DNA of 64,000 nt from Christensenella sp. UBA7703 (GTDB lineage Bacteria > Bacillota > Clostridia > Christensenellales > CAG-138). Positions within the stretch are counted from its first letter, which is position 1. The number at the start of each line of letters is the position of its first letter. This document shows positions 26,353 through 38,079 of the stretch, piece by piece. The DNA lies in NCBI GenBank assembly GCA_002482505.1, contig DLGD01000007.1, positions 1 through 64,000 of the forward strand. The letters are read 5' to 3'. The notes beneath the pieces are model-generated. The model was not told the DNA's origin and did not search any database. It saw only the letters and a program-made list of their open reading frames with translations. The position numbers and the translations under genes were made by a program.

Positions 26353-27057
26353 TCAGATGTTCTCTTTGATTACAAGATCGGCGACCGCTTCCCCGATGAA
26401 CTGCTGCCCTTCTTCCGTTAGGTGCAGCCCGTCGGCACAGATCATTTTCTTTACAAATCCTCGGTTCTCAAGGCAACGCTGGCGCAGGTCGATCAGTTGA
26501 ATGGAAAACTCTCGCGCAACCTTTTCGATCATAAGCGAATATAGCTCTTGATAACGGTAGATCTGCTGTACATCGCCCAGCCATTTTAAAATATGTTTTG
26601 GGTTGAGCCTGTCTCCCACGAGAAAGTGAAAATATCGTTCTGCGTCGATGGGTGGCAACGTCATTAATACCGGTCGAATGTTTCGCGCAACAAGCCAGCG
26701 GACGATGGCACGCAAAGATTCGAGATACTCTTGAGGCGGTGTTGCGGGCAGATGCTGCTCTTCCGGACGTTCGGAAACCGCTGCCCAGTCAAAATTACAG
26801 TCGTTGCCGCCGAACTCGATCACCGCCGTGTCGCAAACGATTCCGTCGTTGACATCGCGTTCCATCAGTTCCATGCCCAGCGGTGCGGTACAGCCAAATT
26901 TGGAACGGTTGATGATCTCGATACCAAGTTTGTTTGCCGCGATGTCCACCGCGGTCAATTTACTGTAGGCATGTCGCTTACGCGTCTCATTCCAGACTAC
27001 GCCCTTGGCGAGCGAGTCTCCCCAGACGACAACTCTTTCTCCTGCAATCTGTTCCAT
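26353..27057 (-). CDS. SGNH/GDSL-type hydrolase
   Basis: A 234-residue serine hydrolase with all blocks: VVWGDSLAKG (Ser near 15), FGCTAPLG (Gly block), FGGNDCNFDW (Asn near 85) and ADGLHLTEEG (Asp and His near 211 and 214). No signal peptide, so it acts in the cytoplasm, perhaps as an esterase or lysophospholipase. The ribosome binding site is weak (AAAGAG). It lies downstream of and on the same strand as the PFOR gene but behind its terminator. Confidence 0.88.
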   Translation of the reverse strand: MEQIAGERVVVWGDSLAKGVVWNETRKRHAYSKLTAVDIAANKLGIEIINRSKFGCTAPLGMELMERDVNDGIVCDTAVIEFGGNDCNFDWAAVSERPEEQHLPATPPQEYLESLRAIVRWLVARNIRPVLMTLPPIDAERYFHFLVGDRLNPKHILKWLGDVQQIYRYQELYSLMIEKVAREFSIQLIDLRQRCLENRGFVKKMICADGLHLTEEGQQFIGEAVADLVIKENI

Positions 27058-27198
27058 CGCACCAATTCTCTTTCGGATTCATTGATTTATCCTACCAAAC
27101 AACTTTCAAGTAACGTTCAAAATCGTGTGACAAAACTGTGTTCCTTTCGTCAAGTCTCTTTCAACTATCCTCCTGATTGTGCAGAATGAAACGCACGG

Positions 27199-27230
27199 AA
27201 AAAGAGCCGCGGATAAATCCGCGGCTCTCG
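27199..27230 (-). terminator. Terminator of the PFOR gene
   Basis: GAGCCGCGGAT-TT-ATCCGCGGCTC on the minus strand, followed by TTTTTCC. Confidence 0.92.
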
Positions 27231-27256
27231 TGCTGTTGTGTATGAGGTTGGATCGC

Positions 27257-30844
<3,588 letters not shown>

Positions 30845-30889
30845 TTAGATATGTATGGAATCGGGGTTACCCATTGATTACCACCTGAT

Positions 30890-30918
30890 ATTATACCTTC
30901 CATCTTGTGTACTGTCAA
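30890..30918 (-). promoter_or_regulatory. Consensus promoter of the PFOR gene
   Basis: TTGACA (30913-30918) and TATAAT (30890-30895) with exactly 17 bases between, both full matches. The leader is about 55 bases. The stretch from 30919 to 31060 is AT-rich with TGCAGGATT repeated twice and no gene seen. Confidence 0.9.
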
Positions 30919-31065
30919 TCGAGCCAATCCGTCATGCGCGAATAAAATGCAGGATTTCCATTCATTTTACAATTCAAAAATCGATTTTAAGAAATTAAAT
31001 TGCAGGATTCCCTGCAAAGCCAAGATGATTCTATTGGGAATGCTTTTTTTGTATATCATCGCATG

Positions 31066-31093
31066 CAAAAAGCGGGAGAACTCCCCCGCTTCC
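31066..31093 (-). terminator. Terminator of queT
   Basis: On the minus strand GAAGCGGG-N8-CCCGCTTTTTG with a GGAG/CTCC inner part. Confidence 0.75.
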
Positions 31094-31113
31094 TGATTGT
31101 AAACCGTTTTTAA

Positions 31114-31629
31114 CTATCTCGTCTCGCCAAAAAGCTTCCCGCGGAAACGCTCTAGAAGTTTCATCAGCGGAATTCCGAGCGCAAAGCATGCGATCGCCTG
31201 CCCTACCGCAACATATCCTGCTGCACCCCAGTAGGTTACGCCTACTTGATAGACATAGGTCAAAAGCCAGCCTACAACCAGTGCATTGACGACCACCGAA
31301 GGCAGCGGAGCCAGGTATTTTGAAACACAGTTTCGCATTTTGTAGGTGATGAAAGCTGCGATCAGCGTCGCCAGGCTTCCAAACATCACGTCGTAGATCG
31401 GAGCGCCGGTGAGTACGTTTGCGAGCAGACAGCCAATGAACAACCCCGGCACGGCGGAGAATGTGAAAAATGGCAGCACGCTCATGGCCTCCGCCACACG
31501 GCACTGGATCAGCCCCGATGAAATCGGAGCCAGGAATATCGTCAGCAGCGCATAGACCGCCGCGATGATTGCCCCCTGCGCAAGATCACGCACAGTGAGC
31601 TTTTGACTGGGATGTTGCAGGTCTTCCAA
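31114..31629 (-). CDS. queT: QueT family transporter (queuosine precursor ECF S component)
   Basis: A 171-residue membrane protein with about five hydrophobic segments and the QueT-type stretch AIIAAVYALLTIFLAPISSG, thought to be the substrate-binding (S) component for queuosine precursors in ECF transport. I chose the TTG at 31629, which has AAGGAGG 5 bases ahead; the open frame to 31674 lies inside the preceding gene, whose stop is only 10 bases away. It has no ATPase of its own but the divergent ecfA1-ecfA2-ecfT genes are 1.6 kb away. The exact ligand is inferred from the family. Confidence 0.85.
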   Translation of the reverse strand: MEDLQHPSQKLTVRDLAQGAIIAAVYALLTIFLAPISSGLIQCRVAEAMSVLPFFTFSAVPGLFIGCLLANVLTGAPIYDVMFGSLATLIAAFITYKMRNCVSKYLAPLPSVVVNALVVGWLLTYVYQVGVTYWGAAGYVAVGQAIACFALGIPLMKLLERFRGKLFGETR

Positions 31630-31639
31630 GAGATCCTCC

Positions 31640-33004
31640 TTATGAAACAGCCGCGGATTTAAGCAAGCGGTCAATTTCCGCCCTGCTCTGTGTGGCTGTT
31701 TTCTCCTCGTCGATGCCTAATAGCGTGCCGTCTTTCACCGTCTGCCGTCCGGCGACCCAGACCGCGTCCGTCGGCAGATGGTAGCCAACCGTGCCAAAGA
31801 GATTTGCCTCGTCGCGCTCCGCCCCCGCCATTTCAAGGCGGTCATAGCGAATCGCAAACAGGTCGGCCGCAAAGCCCTGCGTAATTTGGCCAAGCTTTTT
31901 GCGTCCGAGCAGCCGTGCGCTACCGCGCGTCGCCATCTTAAGCAGATCATACCCGCTCGGGGCATTCGCGCCATATGTCAGGCGGTGCATCAGATAGGCC
32001 GCGCGCATTTCCTCCATCAGGTTGGAGGCATCGTTGCTTGCGCTTCCGTCAACCGCGAGACCGACAGGAACCCCCAGCCGGAGCATATCGGGAATCCGCG
32101 CCACGCCGGAGCTGAGCTTCATATTGGAGCATGGGCAGTGCGCAACGCCGGTGCCTGTGTCTGCAAGGAATTGCAGCTCCTGATCGTTAAAATAGATGCC
32201 GTGCGCATAGAATACATCGCTGCCGACAAAGTCCACGCTCTCCATGTAAGCCAGCGGGCGCATGCCGCGTGTGCTCTCGGTGAAGCGTTCCTCGTCTTTG
32301 GTCTCGCAAAGGTGCGTGTGCAGCCGAACGCCATAGCTCCGCGCGAGAGCCGCGCTCTGCTTCATCAGATCCGCGGTCACGGAAAACGGCGAGCAGGGAG
32401 CCAGCACCACCTGCCGCATGGAAAAATCGGATGCGTCATGATAGCGTTCAATTGCGTTTCTGCTGTCGCGCAGGATCTCGTCTACGGTCTGCACGACGGA
32501 ATCCGGCGGCAATCCTCCGTCTTTGCGGGACAGGCTCATGCTCCCGCGCGAACTCACCATGCGCATGCCCAGCGATTCCGCCGCGGAGAATTGCGCCGCT
32601 AGAAGGTCTCCCGCACCGTTGGGAAAGACATAATGGTGGTCAAAACACGTCGTGCAGCCATATTTCATCAGTTCGCCCATGCCGCTCAGCGAGCTCAGGC
32701 GAACGGTGTCCTCGTTGAGGTGCGCCCAGATGTCGTAGAGCGCGGTGAGCCAGTCGAACAGCTCCAAATTCTGCACATGTCGAAGGTTTCGCGTGAAATA
32801 TTGGTACAGGTGATGATGCGTATTGATCAGCCCCGGATAGAGGATGAGTTTGCTTGCGTCGACGACCTCGTCCGCTGCGACGTTGCCCAGTTTTCCGATC
32901 GCGCTGATCACGCCATCCTGCAGCAGTACGTCCGCGCCGCGCCTGATCGAATCGTTATCGTCACAGGTGACGATACATCTTGCGTTTTGTAAGAGTGTTT
33001 TCAT
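31640..33004 (-). CDS. Amidohydrolase, 8-oxoguanine deaminase-like
   Basis: A 454-residue zinc amidohydrolase. Metal ligands: INTHHHLYQ (His63 and His65), LHTHLCETKDE (His and catalytic Glu), AHGIYF (His) and VDGSASNDASN (Asp). The segment TRNLRHVQNLELFDWLTALYD is typical of 8-oxoguanine deaminases and the related hydroxydechloroatrazine hydrolases, as is the Cys-rich HCPCSN. Guanine-type substrates would fit with a queuosine-precursor carrier downstream, but this link is my inference. It is the first gene of an operon with queT, with a structured leader. Confidence 0.85.
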   Translation of the reverse strand: MKTLLQNARCIVTCDDNDSIRRGADVLLQDGVISAIGKLGNVAADEVVDASKLILYPGLINTHHHLYQYFTRNLRHVQNLELFDWLTALYDIWAHLNEDTVRLSSLSGMGELMKYGCTTCFDHHYVFPNGAGDLLAAQFSAAESLGMRMVSSRGSMSLSRKDGGLPPDSVVQTVDEILRDSRNAIERYHDASDFSMRQVVLAPCSPFSVTADLMKQSAALARSYGVRLHTHLCETKDEERFTESTRGMRPLAYMESVDFVGSDVFYAHGIYFNDQELQFLADTGTGVAHCPCSNMKLSSGVARIPDMLRLGVPVGLAVDGSASNDASNLMEEMRAAYLMHRLTYGANAPSGYDLLKMATRGSARLLGRKKLGQITQGFAADLFAIRYDRLEMAGAERDEANLFGTVGYHLPTDAVWVAGRQTVKDGTLLGIDEEKTATQSRAEIDRLLKSAAVS

Positions 33005-33025
33005 TGCTTTGTCCGCTCCTTACCG

Positions 33026-33075
33026 CTTGTGCGGTGATGCCGCACAAAGGGCGCTAGCCCTTGTAAGATGCGGCT
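33026..33075 (-). promoter_or_regulatory. Structured leader with competing stems before the amidohydrolase gene
   Basis: On the minus strand, in order, are GCCGCA, AAGGGC-TAGC-GCCCTT and TTGTGCGG-N5-CCGCACAA. GCCGCA can also pair with the TGCGGC in the last stem, enclosing the middle hairpin, so two folds exclude each other. ACCGC-ACAA-GCGGT gives a third stem next to the AAGGAG ribosome binding site. It matches no riboswitch class I know. Confidence 0.4.
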
Positions 33076-33089
33076 TTATTTGCTATACT
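33061..33089 (+). promoter_or_regulatory. Promoter of the ecf operon
   Basis: TTGTAA (33061-33066) and TATACT (33084-33089) with 17 bases between. The leader of about 115 bases begins with a hairpin (CCGAAA with TTTCGG, 33105-33135). Confidence 0.7.
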
Positions 33090-33140
33090 AAATTGCCCTT
33101 TTACCCGAAAACCACACATTTTTTGTGTCTTTCGGAAATT

Positions 33141-33170
33141 ATTTTATCACACTGCGCAGGCAAACTACAA
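33141..33170 (-). promoter_or_regulatory. Putative promoter of the amidohydrolase-queT operon
   Basis: On the minus strand TTGTAG (33165-33170), 18 bases, TAAAAT (33141-33146). Its transcript would overlap the start of the divergent ecf transcript by about 40 bases. Confidence 0.45.
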
Positions 33171-33211
33171 CAGCGCCGCGCGCAATGTTGGCAGGACAGG
33201 AGTAAACAGAA

Positions 33212-34054
33212 ATGACCCCGAACGCGCAAATCGAAATCGTAAACGTCGGGTTTCAATACGCCGGTGCGGAAAAAATCGCGCTTAAGAACATCAGCCTTTC
33301 CATTCACAAGGGCGAGGTGATTGCTATCGTTGGCCACAATGGCTCCGGCAAGAGTACGCTTTGCAAGATGCTCAACGCCTTGCTCATCCCCGCCGAGGGG
33401 ACGGTCACGGTAGACGGCATGGACACGCGTGACGAGAAAAATCTCTTGGAAATCCGCCGCCGCGTCGGCATGGTGTTTCAAAACCCGGATAACCAACTCG
33501 TCACTACCATAGTCGAAGAAGACGTGGGCTTTGGCCCGGAAAACCTTGGCGTACCTCCGGCGGAGATTCGCGTGCGCGTGGACGCGGCGCTAAACGAAGT
33601 CGAGATGAGCGCCTATGCGGAAAAGGCAAGCCATGCGCTCTCGGGTGGACAAAAACAACGTGTCGCCATCGCGGGACTACTCGCGATGCAGCCCGAAGTG
33701 CTGGTGCTCGACGAAGCGACCGCCATGCTCGACCCGCGCGGGCGTGAAGAGGTGCTCTCTACCGTAAAAAAGCTGAATCAGGAGCGCGGGATGACCGTCG
33801 TGATGATTACGCAATTTATGGAAGAGGCGCTAGGTGCGGATCGCGTATTCGTCCTCTCGGAAGGGCGGCTCGTGATGGAAGGCACACCAAAGGAAGTCTT
33901 CAATGAGCGCGCGCTGCTGGAAGAAAGCAGACTCGACGCTCCCGCCTTTGTCAAACTTCGCGACGAGTTGCTGGCAGCGGGTTTGCCGATTTCGCATGAA
34001 GCGATGAGCTGTGAAGCGCTGGCGGACGAACTCAGCCGTGTGCTCAAAGCGTAG
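33212..34054 (+). CDS. ecfA1: ECF transporter ATPase A1
   Basis: ATP-binding subunit of the energy-coupling module shared by vitamin and micronutrient S components. A 280-residue ABC ATPase: Walker A GHNGSGKS, Q-loop FQNPDNQ, signature LSGGQKQR, Walker B VLVLDEATAMLDP. The H-loop reads ITQFMEEA, so Gln stands where His is usual. The C-terminal extension (about 230-280) is normal for EcfA. Starts with ATG after an AGGAG site. First gene of ecfA1-ecfA2-ecfT-truA-tadA. Confidence 0.93.
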   Translation: MTPNAQIEIVNVGFQYAGAEKIALKNISLSIHKGEVIAIVGHNGSGKSTLCKMLNALLIPAEGTVTVDGMDTRDEKNLLEIRRRVGMVFQNPDNQLVTTIVEEDVGFGPENLGVPPAEIRVRVDAALNEVEMSAYAEKASHALSGGQKQRVAIAGLLAMQPEVLVLDEATAMLDPRGREEVLSTVKKLNQERGMTVVMITQFMEEALGADRVFVLSEGRLVMEGTPKEVFNERALLEESRLDAPAFVKLRDELLAAGLPISHEAMSCEALADELSRVLKA

Positions 34055-34104
34055 TTCCATCCAAAAAGATTGACGATCGTAGTGTATATAGATAAGGATA
34101 CAAC

Positions 34105-34959
34105 ATGCCAATTGAACTCACACAACTGAGCCATACCTACCTGCCCGGCAGCGCGCTTGCTTACCCAGCGCTCGGGGATATTTCACTGACGATACAGGAC
34201 GGGGAATTTCTCGGCATCATCGGGCACACCGGCTCCGGCAAGAGCACGCTGATTCAGCACCTCAACGGACTACTCCTCCCAACCTCCGGCTGCGTTCTCG
34301 TAGACGGGCTTGATACGCGCGAGAAAAAGCTGAGAAAACAGATTCGCTCGCTGGTTGGGATGGTGTTTCAATATCCTGAATACCAGCTTTTTGAAGAGAC
34401 CGTGGAGCGCGATGTCGCCTTCGGACCAAAGAACATGGGGCTCGAGGAAGCGGAGATTGCGACACGCGTCTCCGAAGCGCTTCGTTTGGTTGGGCTTACT
34501 CCTTCCGAGTTTGCCGAGAAATCTCCGTTCGAACTCTCCGGCGGAGAAAAACGCCGCGCAGCGCTTGCGGGGATTCTCGCCATGCGCCCGAAATACCTCG
34601 TGCTCGACGAACCCATGGCGGGGCTTGACCCGCGCGGACGGCGGGAGATTCTCGCGCTCATCGAATCCCTCCGCAGCGATTTGGGCACCGGCATCGTGAT
34701 GGTTTCACATTCGATGGACGATGTCGCAATGTATGCCGATCGCATCGCGGTTCTGGAAAAAGGATCGCTGTTCATGGTCGATACGCCTGAAGACGTGTTT
34801 TCGCACAGTACGGAACTGCTTGAAATGGGGCTGAATCTGCCGCAGGCAACTCAGCTTGTCCGCGCGCTGCGCGCCCGCGGAATCGAGATTGAGCACGACT
34901 ACTTCCGCATGGATGAACTCGCGCAGGACCTGATCGGGAGGTGGAACCATGACCGCTAA
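34105..34959 (+). CDS. ecfA2: ECF transporter ATPase A2
   Basis: Partner ATPase of EcfA1, 284 residues. Walker A GHTGSGKS, Q-loop FQYPEYQLFEE, signature LSGGEKRR, Walker B YLVLDEPMAGLDP, H-loop VSHSMDD with the normal His. The FQYPEYQLF motif is typical of EcfA2. AAGGAT precedes the ATG. It starts 50 bases after ecfA1 and overlaps ecfT by 11 bases. Confidence 0.94.
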   Translation: MPIELTQLSHTYLPGSALAYPALGDISLTIQDGEFLGIIGHTGSGKSTLIQHLNGLLLPTSGCVLVDGLDTREKKLRKQIRSLVGMVFQYPEYQLFEETVERDVAFGPKNMGLEEAEIATRVSEALRLVGLTPSEFAEKSPFELSGGEKRRAALAGILAMRPKYLVLDEPMAGLDPRGRREILALIESLRSDLGTGIVMVSHSMDDVAMYADRIAVLEKGSLFMVDTPEDVFSHSTELLEMGLNLPQATQLVRALRARGIEIEHDYFRMDELAQDLIGRWNHDR

Positions 34960-35755
34960 CATCTCCCTGGGCCAATTTTTGCCGGGAAACAGTGTGGTGC
35001 ATCGCCTCGACCCGCGCACCAAGATTTTCCTGATGGCGATCTATATTGCAATCGTGTTTGTGGTGAAATCGCTTCCCGTGTTCCTGCTGCCCATCGCGCT
35101 GTTGATTGTGATGTTTGCGTTTGCGCGCGTACCCGCTTCCTACTTCTTCTCCGCTCTGCGGCCGATGAAATGGTTGCTGGTGTTCATGTTCATCCTCAAT
35201 CTCTTCGCAACGCCCGGTAAAACGGTTTGGCTGGAGTGGCATTTCATTCGGCTCACGCAGGAGGCGGTCGAGCAAGCGGTCTATATCACGCTTCGCTTGA
35301 TCCTGCTCGTTGCGGGAACGTCGATTCTCACGCTGACCACCTCCCCTATCGCGCTCACCGACGGGCTGGAAAAACTTATGTCTCCGCTGAGGAAACTCCG
35401 TTTCCCCGCGCATGAGCTCGCGATGATGATGACCATCGCGCTGCGATTCATCCCCACGCTGATGGAAGAAACCGACCGTATCCAAAAGGCGCAGATGGCG
35501 CGAGGAGCGGATTTTGAAAGCGGAAACATCTTCCAGCGTGCAAAGAGCATGATTCCCGTGCTGGTTCCGCTGTTTGTCTCCGCGTTCCGGCGCGCGGACG
35601 AACTCGCGATGGCGATGGAGAGCCGCTGTTATCACGGCGGCGAAGGCAGAACACGCATGCGCGAGCTGCATTTCCACGCGCGAGACCTAATCGCGACACT
35701 TCTCCTGGTGGTTGTCCTAGTCGGCATCATCATTTTGGAGAAGCTGCCGCTATGA
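34949..35755 (+). CDS. ecfT: ECF transporter transmembrane subunit T
   Basis: Membrane scaffold that couples the two ATPases to S components. The protein has 268 residues, with several membrane helices (about 25-70, 75-95, 115-140, 245-265) and the cytoplasmic coupling helices ending in ARGADF and ESRCYHGG, variants of the Ala-Arg-Gly motifs. It overlaps ecfA2 by 11 bases and truA by 4. Confidence 0.93.
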   Translation: MTANISLGQFLPGNSVVHRLDPRTKIFLMAIYIAIVFVVKSLPVFLLPIALLIVMFAFARVPASYFFSALRPMKWLLVFMFILNLFATPGKTVWLEWHFIRLTQEAVEQAVYITLRLILLVAGTSILTLTTSPIALTDGLEKLMSPLRKLRFPAHELAMMMTIALRFIPTLMEETDRIQKAQMARGADFESGNIFQRAKSMIPVLVPLFVSAFRRADELAMAMESRCYHGGEGRTRMRELHFHARDLIATLLLVVVLVGIIILEKLPL

Positions 35756-36525
35756 GCCGCCGCATTCGCCTGATCGTATCGTACGACGGGACAAACTATG
35801 TCGGCTGGCAGTTGCAGGACAACGGCGTCTCCGTTCAGCAGCGGCTCAACGAGGCGGCGCTCGCCATCACAGGTGAGCAAATTCAGATGCACGGTTCCGG
35901 CAGAACGGACAGCGGTGTGCACGCCCGCGCGCAGGTTGCGCATTTTGACACCAATGCGCGCATGCCTGCTGATAAATTCGCCATCGCGCTAAATATGCGC
36001 CTACCGCGGGACATCCGCGTGCTCTATAGCGAAGAAGCGCCGGAGGATTTCCATGCGCGTTTCTCCGCAAAGAACAAAACCTATCGCTATTTGGTACAGA
36101 CCGGATTACACGCGGATGTGTTCACCCGCACGACCGCTCTGCATGTACATACGAAGATCGATGTTTCGCGCATGCAGCGCGCGGCAAAATTTGCGCTTGG
36201 CGAGCACGACTTCCAGGCATTCATGAGTGTTGGTTCTACGCTGACCAGCACTGTCCGCACGATTACAAAGAGCGAATGGACGCAAGATGGTGCATATCTG
36301 ACCTATGAGGTCGGCGCAAACGGGTTTCTTTACAATATGGTGCGCATTCTTGTCGGCACCATGTTGGAGATTGGCGGCGGAAAGCTGCCGGAGGATGCCA
36401 TCGCGCGCGCACTGACAAGCGGGCAGCGTGAAGACGCAGGCCCGACCGCACCGCCGCACGGGCTCTTTCTCCAGCGCGTTCAATATGAGGATTTTGACAC
36501 CGACGAGGTGCTTAAGCGGCTATGA
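35752..36525 (+). CDS. truA: tRNA pseudouridine(38-40) synthase
   Basis: Makes pseudouridine at positions 38-40 of tRNA anticodon arms. The catalytic Asp53 is in GSGRTDSGVHA; other family motifs are FHARFSAKNKTYRY and FLYNMVRI. 257 residues, usual length. It overlaps ecfT and tadA by 4 bases each, the common Firmicute order of ecf genes with truA. Confidence 0.96.
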   Translation: MSRRIRLIVSYDGTNYVGWQLQDNGVSVQQRLNEAALAITGEQIQMHGSGRTDSGVHARAQVAHFDTNARMPADKFAIALNMRLPRDIRVLYSEEAPEDFHARFSAKNKTYRYLVQTGLHADVFTRTTALHVHTKIDVSRMQRAAKFALGEHDFQAFMSVGSTLTSTVRTITKSEWTQDGAYLTYEVGANGFLYNMVRILVGTMLEIGGGKLPEDAIARALTSGQREDAGPTAPPHGLFLQRVQYEDFDTDEVLKRL

Positions 36526-36974
36526 TCAGCAAACCCGAGATGGAACAAACGATGCGCCTCGCGTTAGAGGAAGCCAAACTCGCATATGACGCGGGCGAGG
36601 TTCCCGTCGGCGCGGTTTTGGTTTGTGGAGGCGAAATCGTCGCGCGCGCACACAATCGCGTCGAGCGGGATCACGACGCAACCCAGCACGCGGAGCTGAT
36701 ATGCCTGCGGGAAGCGATGGCTTTGCACGGCAATCGATTGGCCGACTATACGCTGTATGTCACGCTGGAACCCTGTGCGATGTGCGCGGGCGCGTGCGTG
36801 AACGCAAAGCTTGGCAGGCTCGTTTTTGGCGCGTTTGACGATGTCGCCGGCTGCTGCGGTTCCAGAATGGATCTCACCGACAAGTGTTTTCTGCACAGTG
36901 TCGAAACCTGGGGCGGTATATTGGAGGACGATTGCAAAGCACTTCTCACGCGTTTTTTTCAGGCGCTCCGGTAA
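36522..36974 (+). CDS. tadA: tRNA-specific adenosine-34 deaminase
   Basis: Converts A34 to inosine in tRNA-Arg(ACG). A 150-residue cytidine-deaminase-fold protein with zinc ligands His57 (HAE, Glu59 catalytic) and Cys85, Cys88 in PCAMCAGAC. The end of the gene, including its stop codon, forms the left arm and loop of the operon terminator. It is the last gene of the ecf operon. Confidence 0.95.
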   Translation: MISKPEMEQTMRLALEEAKLAYDAGEVPVGAVLVCGGEIVARAHNRVERDHDATQHAELICLREAMALHGNRLADYTLYVTLEPCAMCAGACVNAKLGRLVFGAFDDVAGCCGSRMDLTDKCFLHSVETWGGILEDDCKALLTRFFQALR

Positions 36975-36989
36975 ACGGGCGCTTTTTTT
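36963..36989 (+). terminator. Terminator overlapping the tadA stop codon
   Basis: GCGCTCCG-GTAAA-CGGGCGC followed by TTTTTTT; the loop contains the TAA stop codon of tadA. Confidence 0.85.
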
Positions 36990-37065
36990 CATATCCTGTC
37001 TTATAAAGCGAAGCAAAATCATGTAAGATCATTTAAGAACCAATCGATTCATATGGGAGGGTACT

Positions 37066-38001
37066 ATGGATTTTCTACGTTTATTGGAGGCAATTCGCAC
37101 GCCGTTTTTGGACACGATTTTCCAGTTCTTCACATTTTTCGGTGAAGAGATGATCTTCATGGTCATCGCACTGGGGTTTTACTGGTGCCTCGATAAAAAG
37201 ACAGGCTATCTACTCTTGTATGTCAGTTTTCTGGGGAACATCATCAATTCTTTCCTCAAGCTCATCTTCCTTGTGCCCCGTCCCTGGGTACTCGATAAAA
37301 ACTTCACCATCGTGGAGAGCGCCCGCGCGGAAGCGACGGGTTACTCCTTCCCCAGCGGGCACACGCAAAATTCAGCGGGTATGTTCCTCAGCATTGTGTG
37401 GTCGCGAAAGGAACTCGCCGTGCGCATCGTCTGCGTCGCGCTGACGCTGTTGGTTGCGTTTTCGCGGATGTATCTCGGCGTACACACCCCGGCGGATGTG
37501 CTGGTCTCCCTCGGCGTGGCGCTGCTGCTCGTCGCGGTTGGCTATCCGCTACTCAATCGCGCCTGGGACAACAAAAAATGGTTCATCCCGCTGCTTGGCG
37601 TGCTGCTTGCCGTCGGCGCCGCGCTGATTCTCTACATCGAACTTGTGCCGATGCCCGCAAACGCGATTGCGGAGTTTTCGCTGAGCTGTTATGATTCCGG
37701 CTACAAGATGGTCGGCGGCGCAGTCGGCTTTGCGCTCGTCGTCTGGCTGGAGCGCAAATACATCAACTTCTCCGTCGAGGCGGTCTGGTGGGCGCAACTG
37801 CTCAAGCTCGCGCTCGGCATCGGCGCTGTTCTCGTGGTGCGGATGCTGCTCAAAGCGCCGCTTCTCGCGCTCTTTGGCGGACACAACGTTGGCAACGCGG
37901 TTCGCTATTTTCTGATGGTACTGGTCGGCGGCGCTCTCTGGCCGATGACTTTCAAATTCTTTGGTAAACTCGGTCAAAAGAAAGAATCACCCGCCGTATA
38001 A
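37066..38001 (+). CDS. PAP2-superfamily membrane phosphatase
   Basis: Integral membrane acid phosphatase, 311 residues with 7-8 hydrophobic segments. The phosphatase motifs are KLIFLVPRP (Lys65 to Pro73), FPSGHTQ (95-101, His99) and SRMYLGVHTPAD (133-144, catalytic His140 and Asp144). The C-terminal half adds further helices not needed for catalysis. A likely substrate is undecaprenyl pyrophosphate or another lipid phosphate. GGGAGG lies upstream of the ATG. Confidence 0.9.
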   Translation: MDFLRLLEAIRTPFLDTIFQFFTFFGEEMIFMVIALGFYWCLDKKTGYLLLYVSFLGNIINSFLKLIFLVPRPWVLDKNFTIVESARAEATGYSFPSGHTQNSAGMFLSIVWSRKELAVRIVCVALTLLVAFSRMYLGVHTPADVLVSLGVALLLVAVGYPLLNRAWDNKKWFIPLLGVLLAVGAALILYIELVPMPANAIAEFSLSCYDSGYKMVGGAVGFALVVWLERKYINFSVEAVWWAQLLKLALGIGAVLVVRMLLKAPLLALFGGHNVGNAVRYFLMVLVGGALWPMTFKFFGKLGQKKESPAV

Positions 38002-38027
38002 ACAGAAGATCAAGACTTACACACAGA

Positions 38028-38060
38028 ACAAATCCCCCGTTTTCACGGGGGATTTGTTTA
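38028..38060. terminator. Bidirectional terminator, PAP2 and kinase-like genes
   Basis: ACAAATCCCCCGT-TTTC-ACGGGGGATTTGT between converging genes. Confidence 0.92.
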
Positions 38061-38079
38061 TAGTGCTCTCGCTATTTCG

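Noticed and set aside
31778..32602. Open frame of 274 codons opposite the amidohydrolase gene
   Set aside because: The amidohydrolase frame carries all metal-binding motifs; the opposite frame has none.
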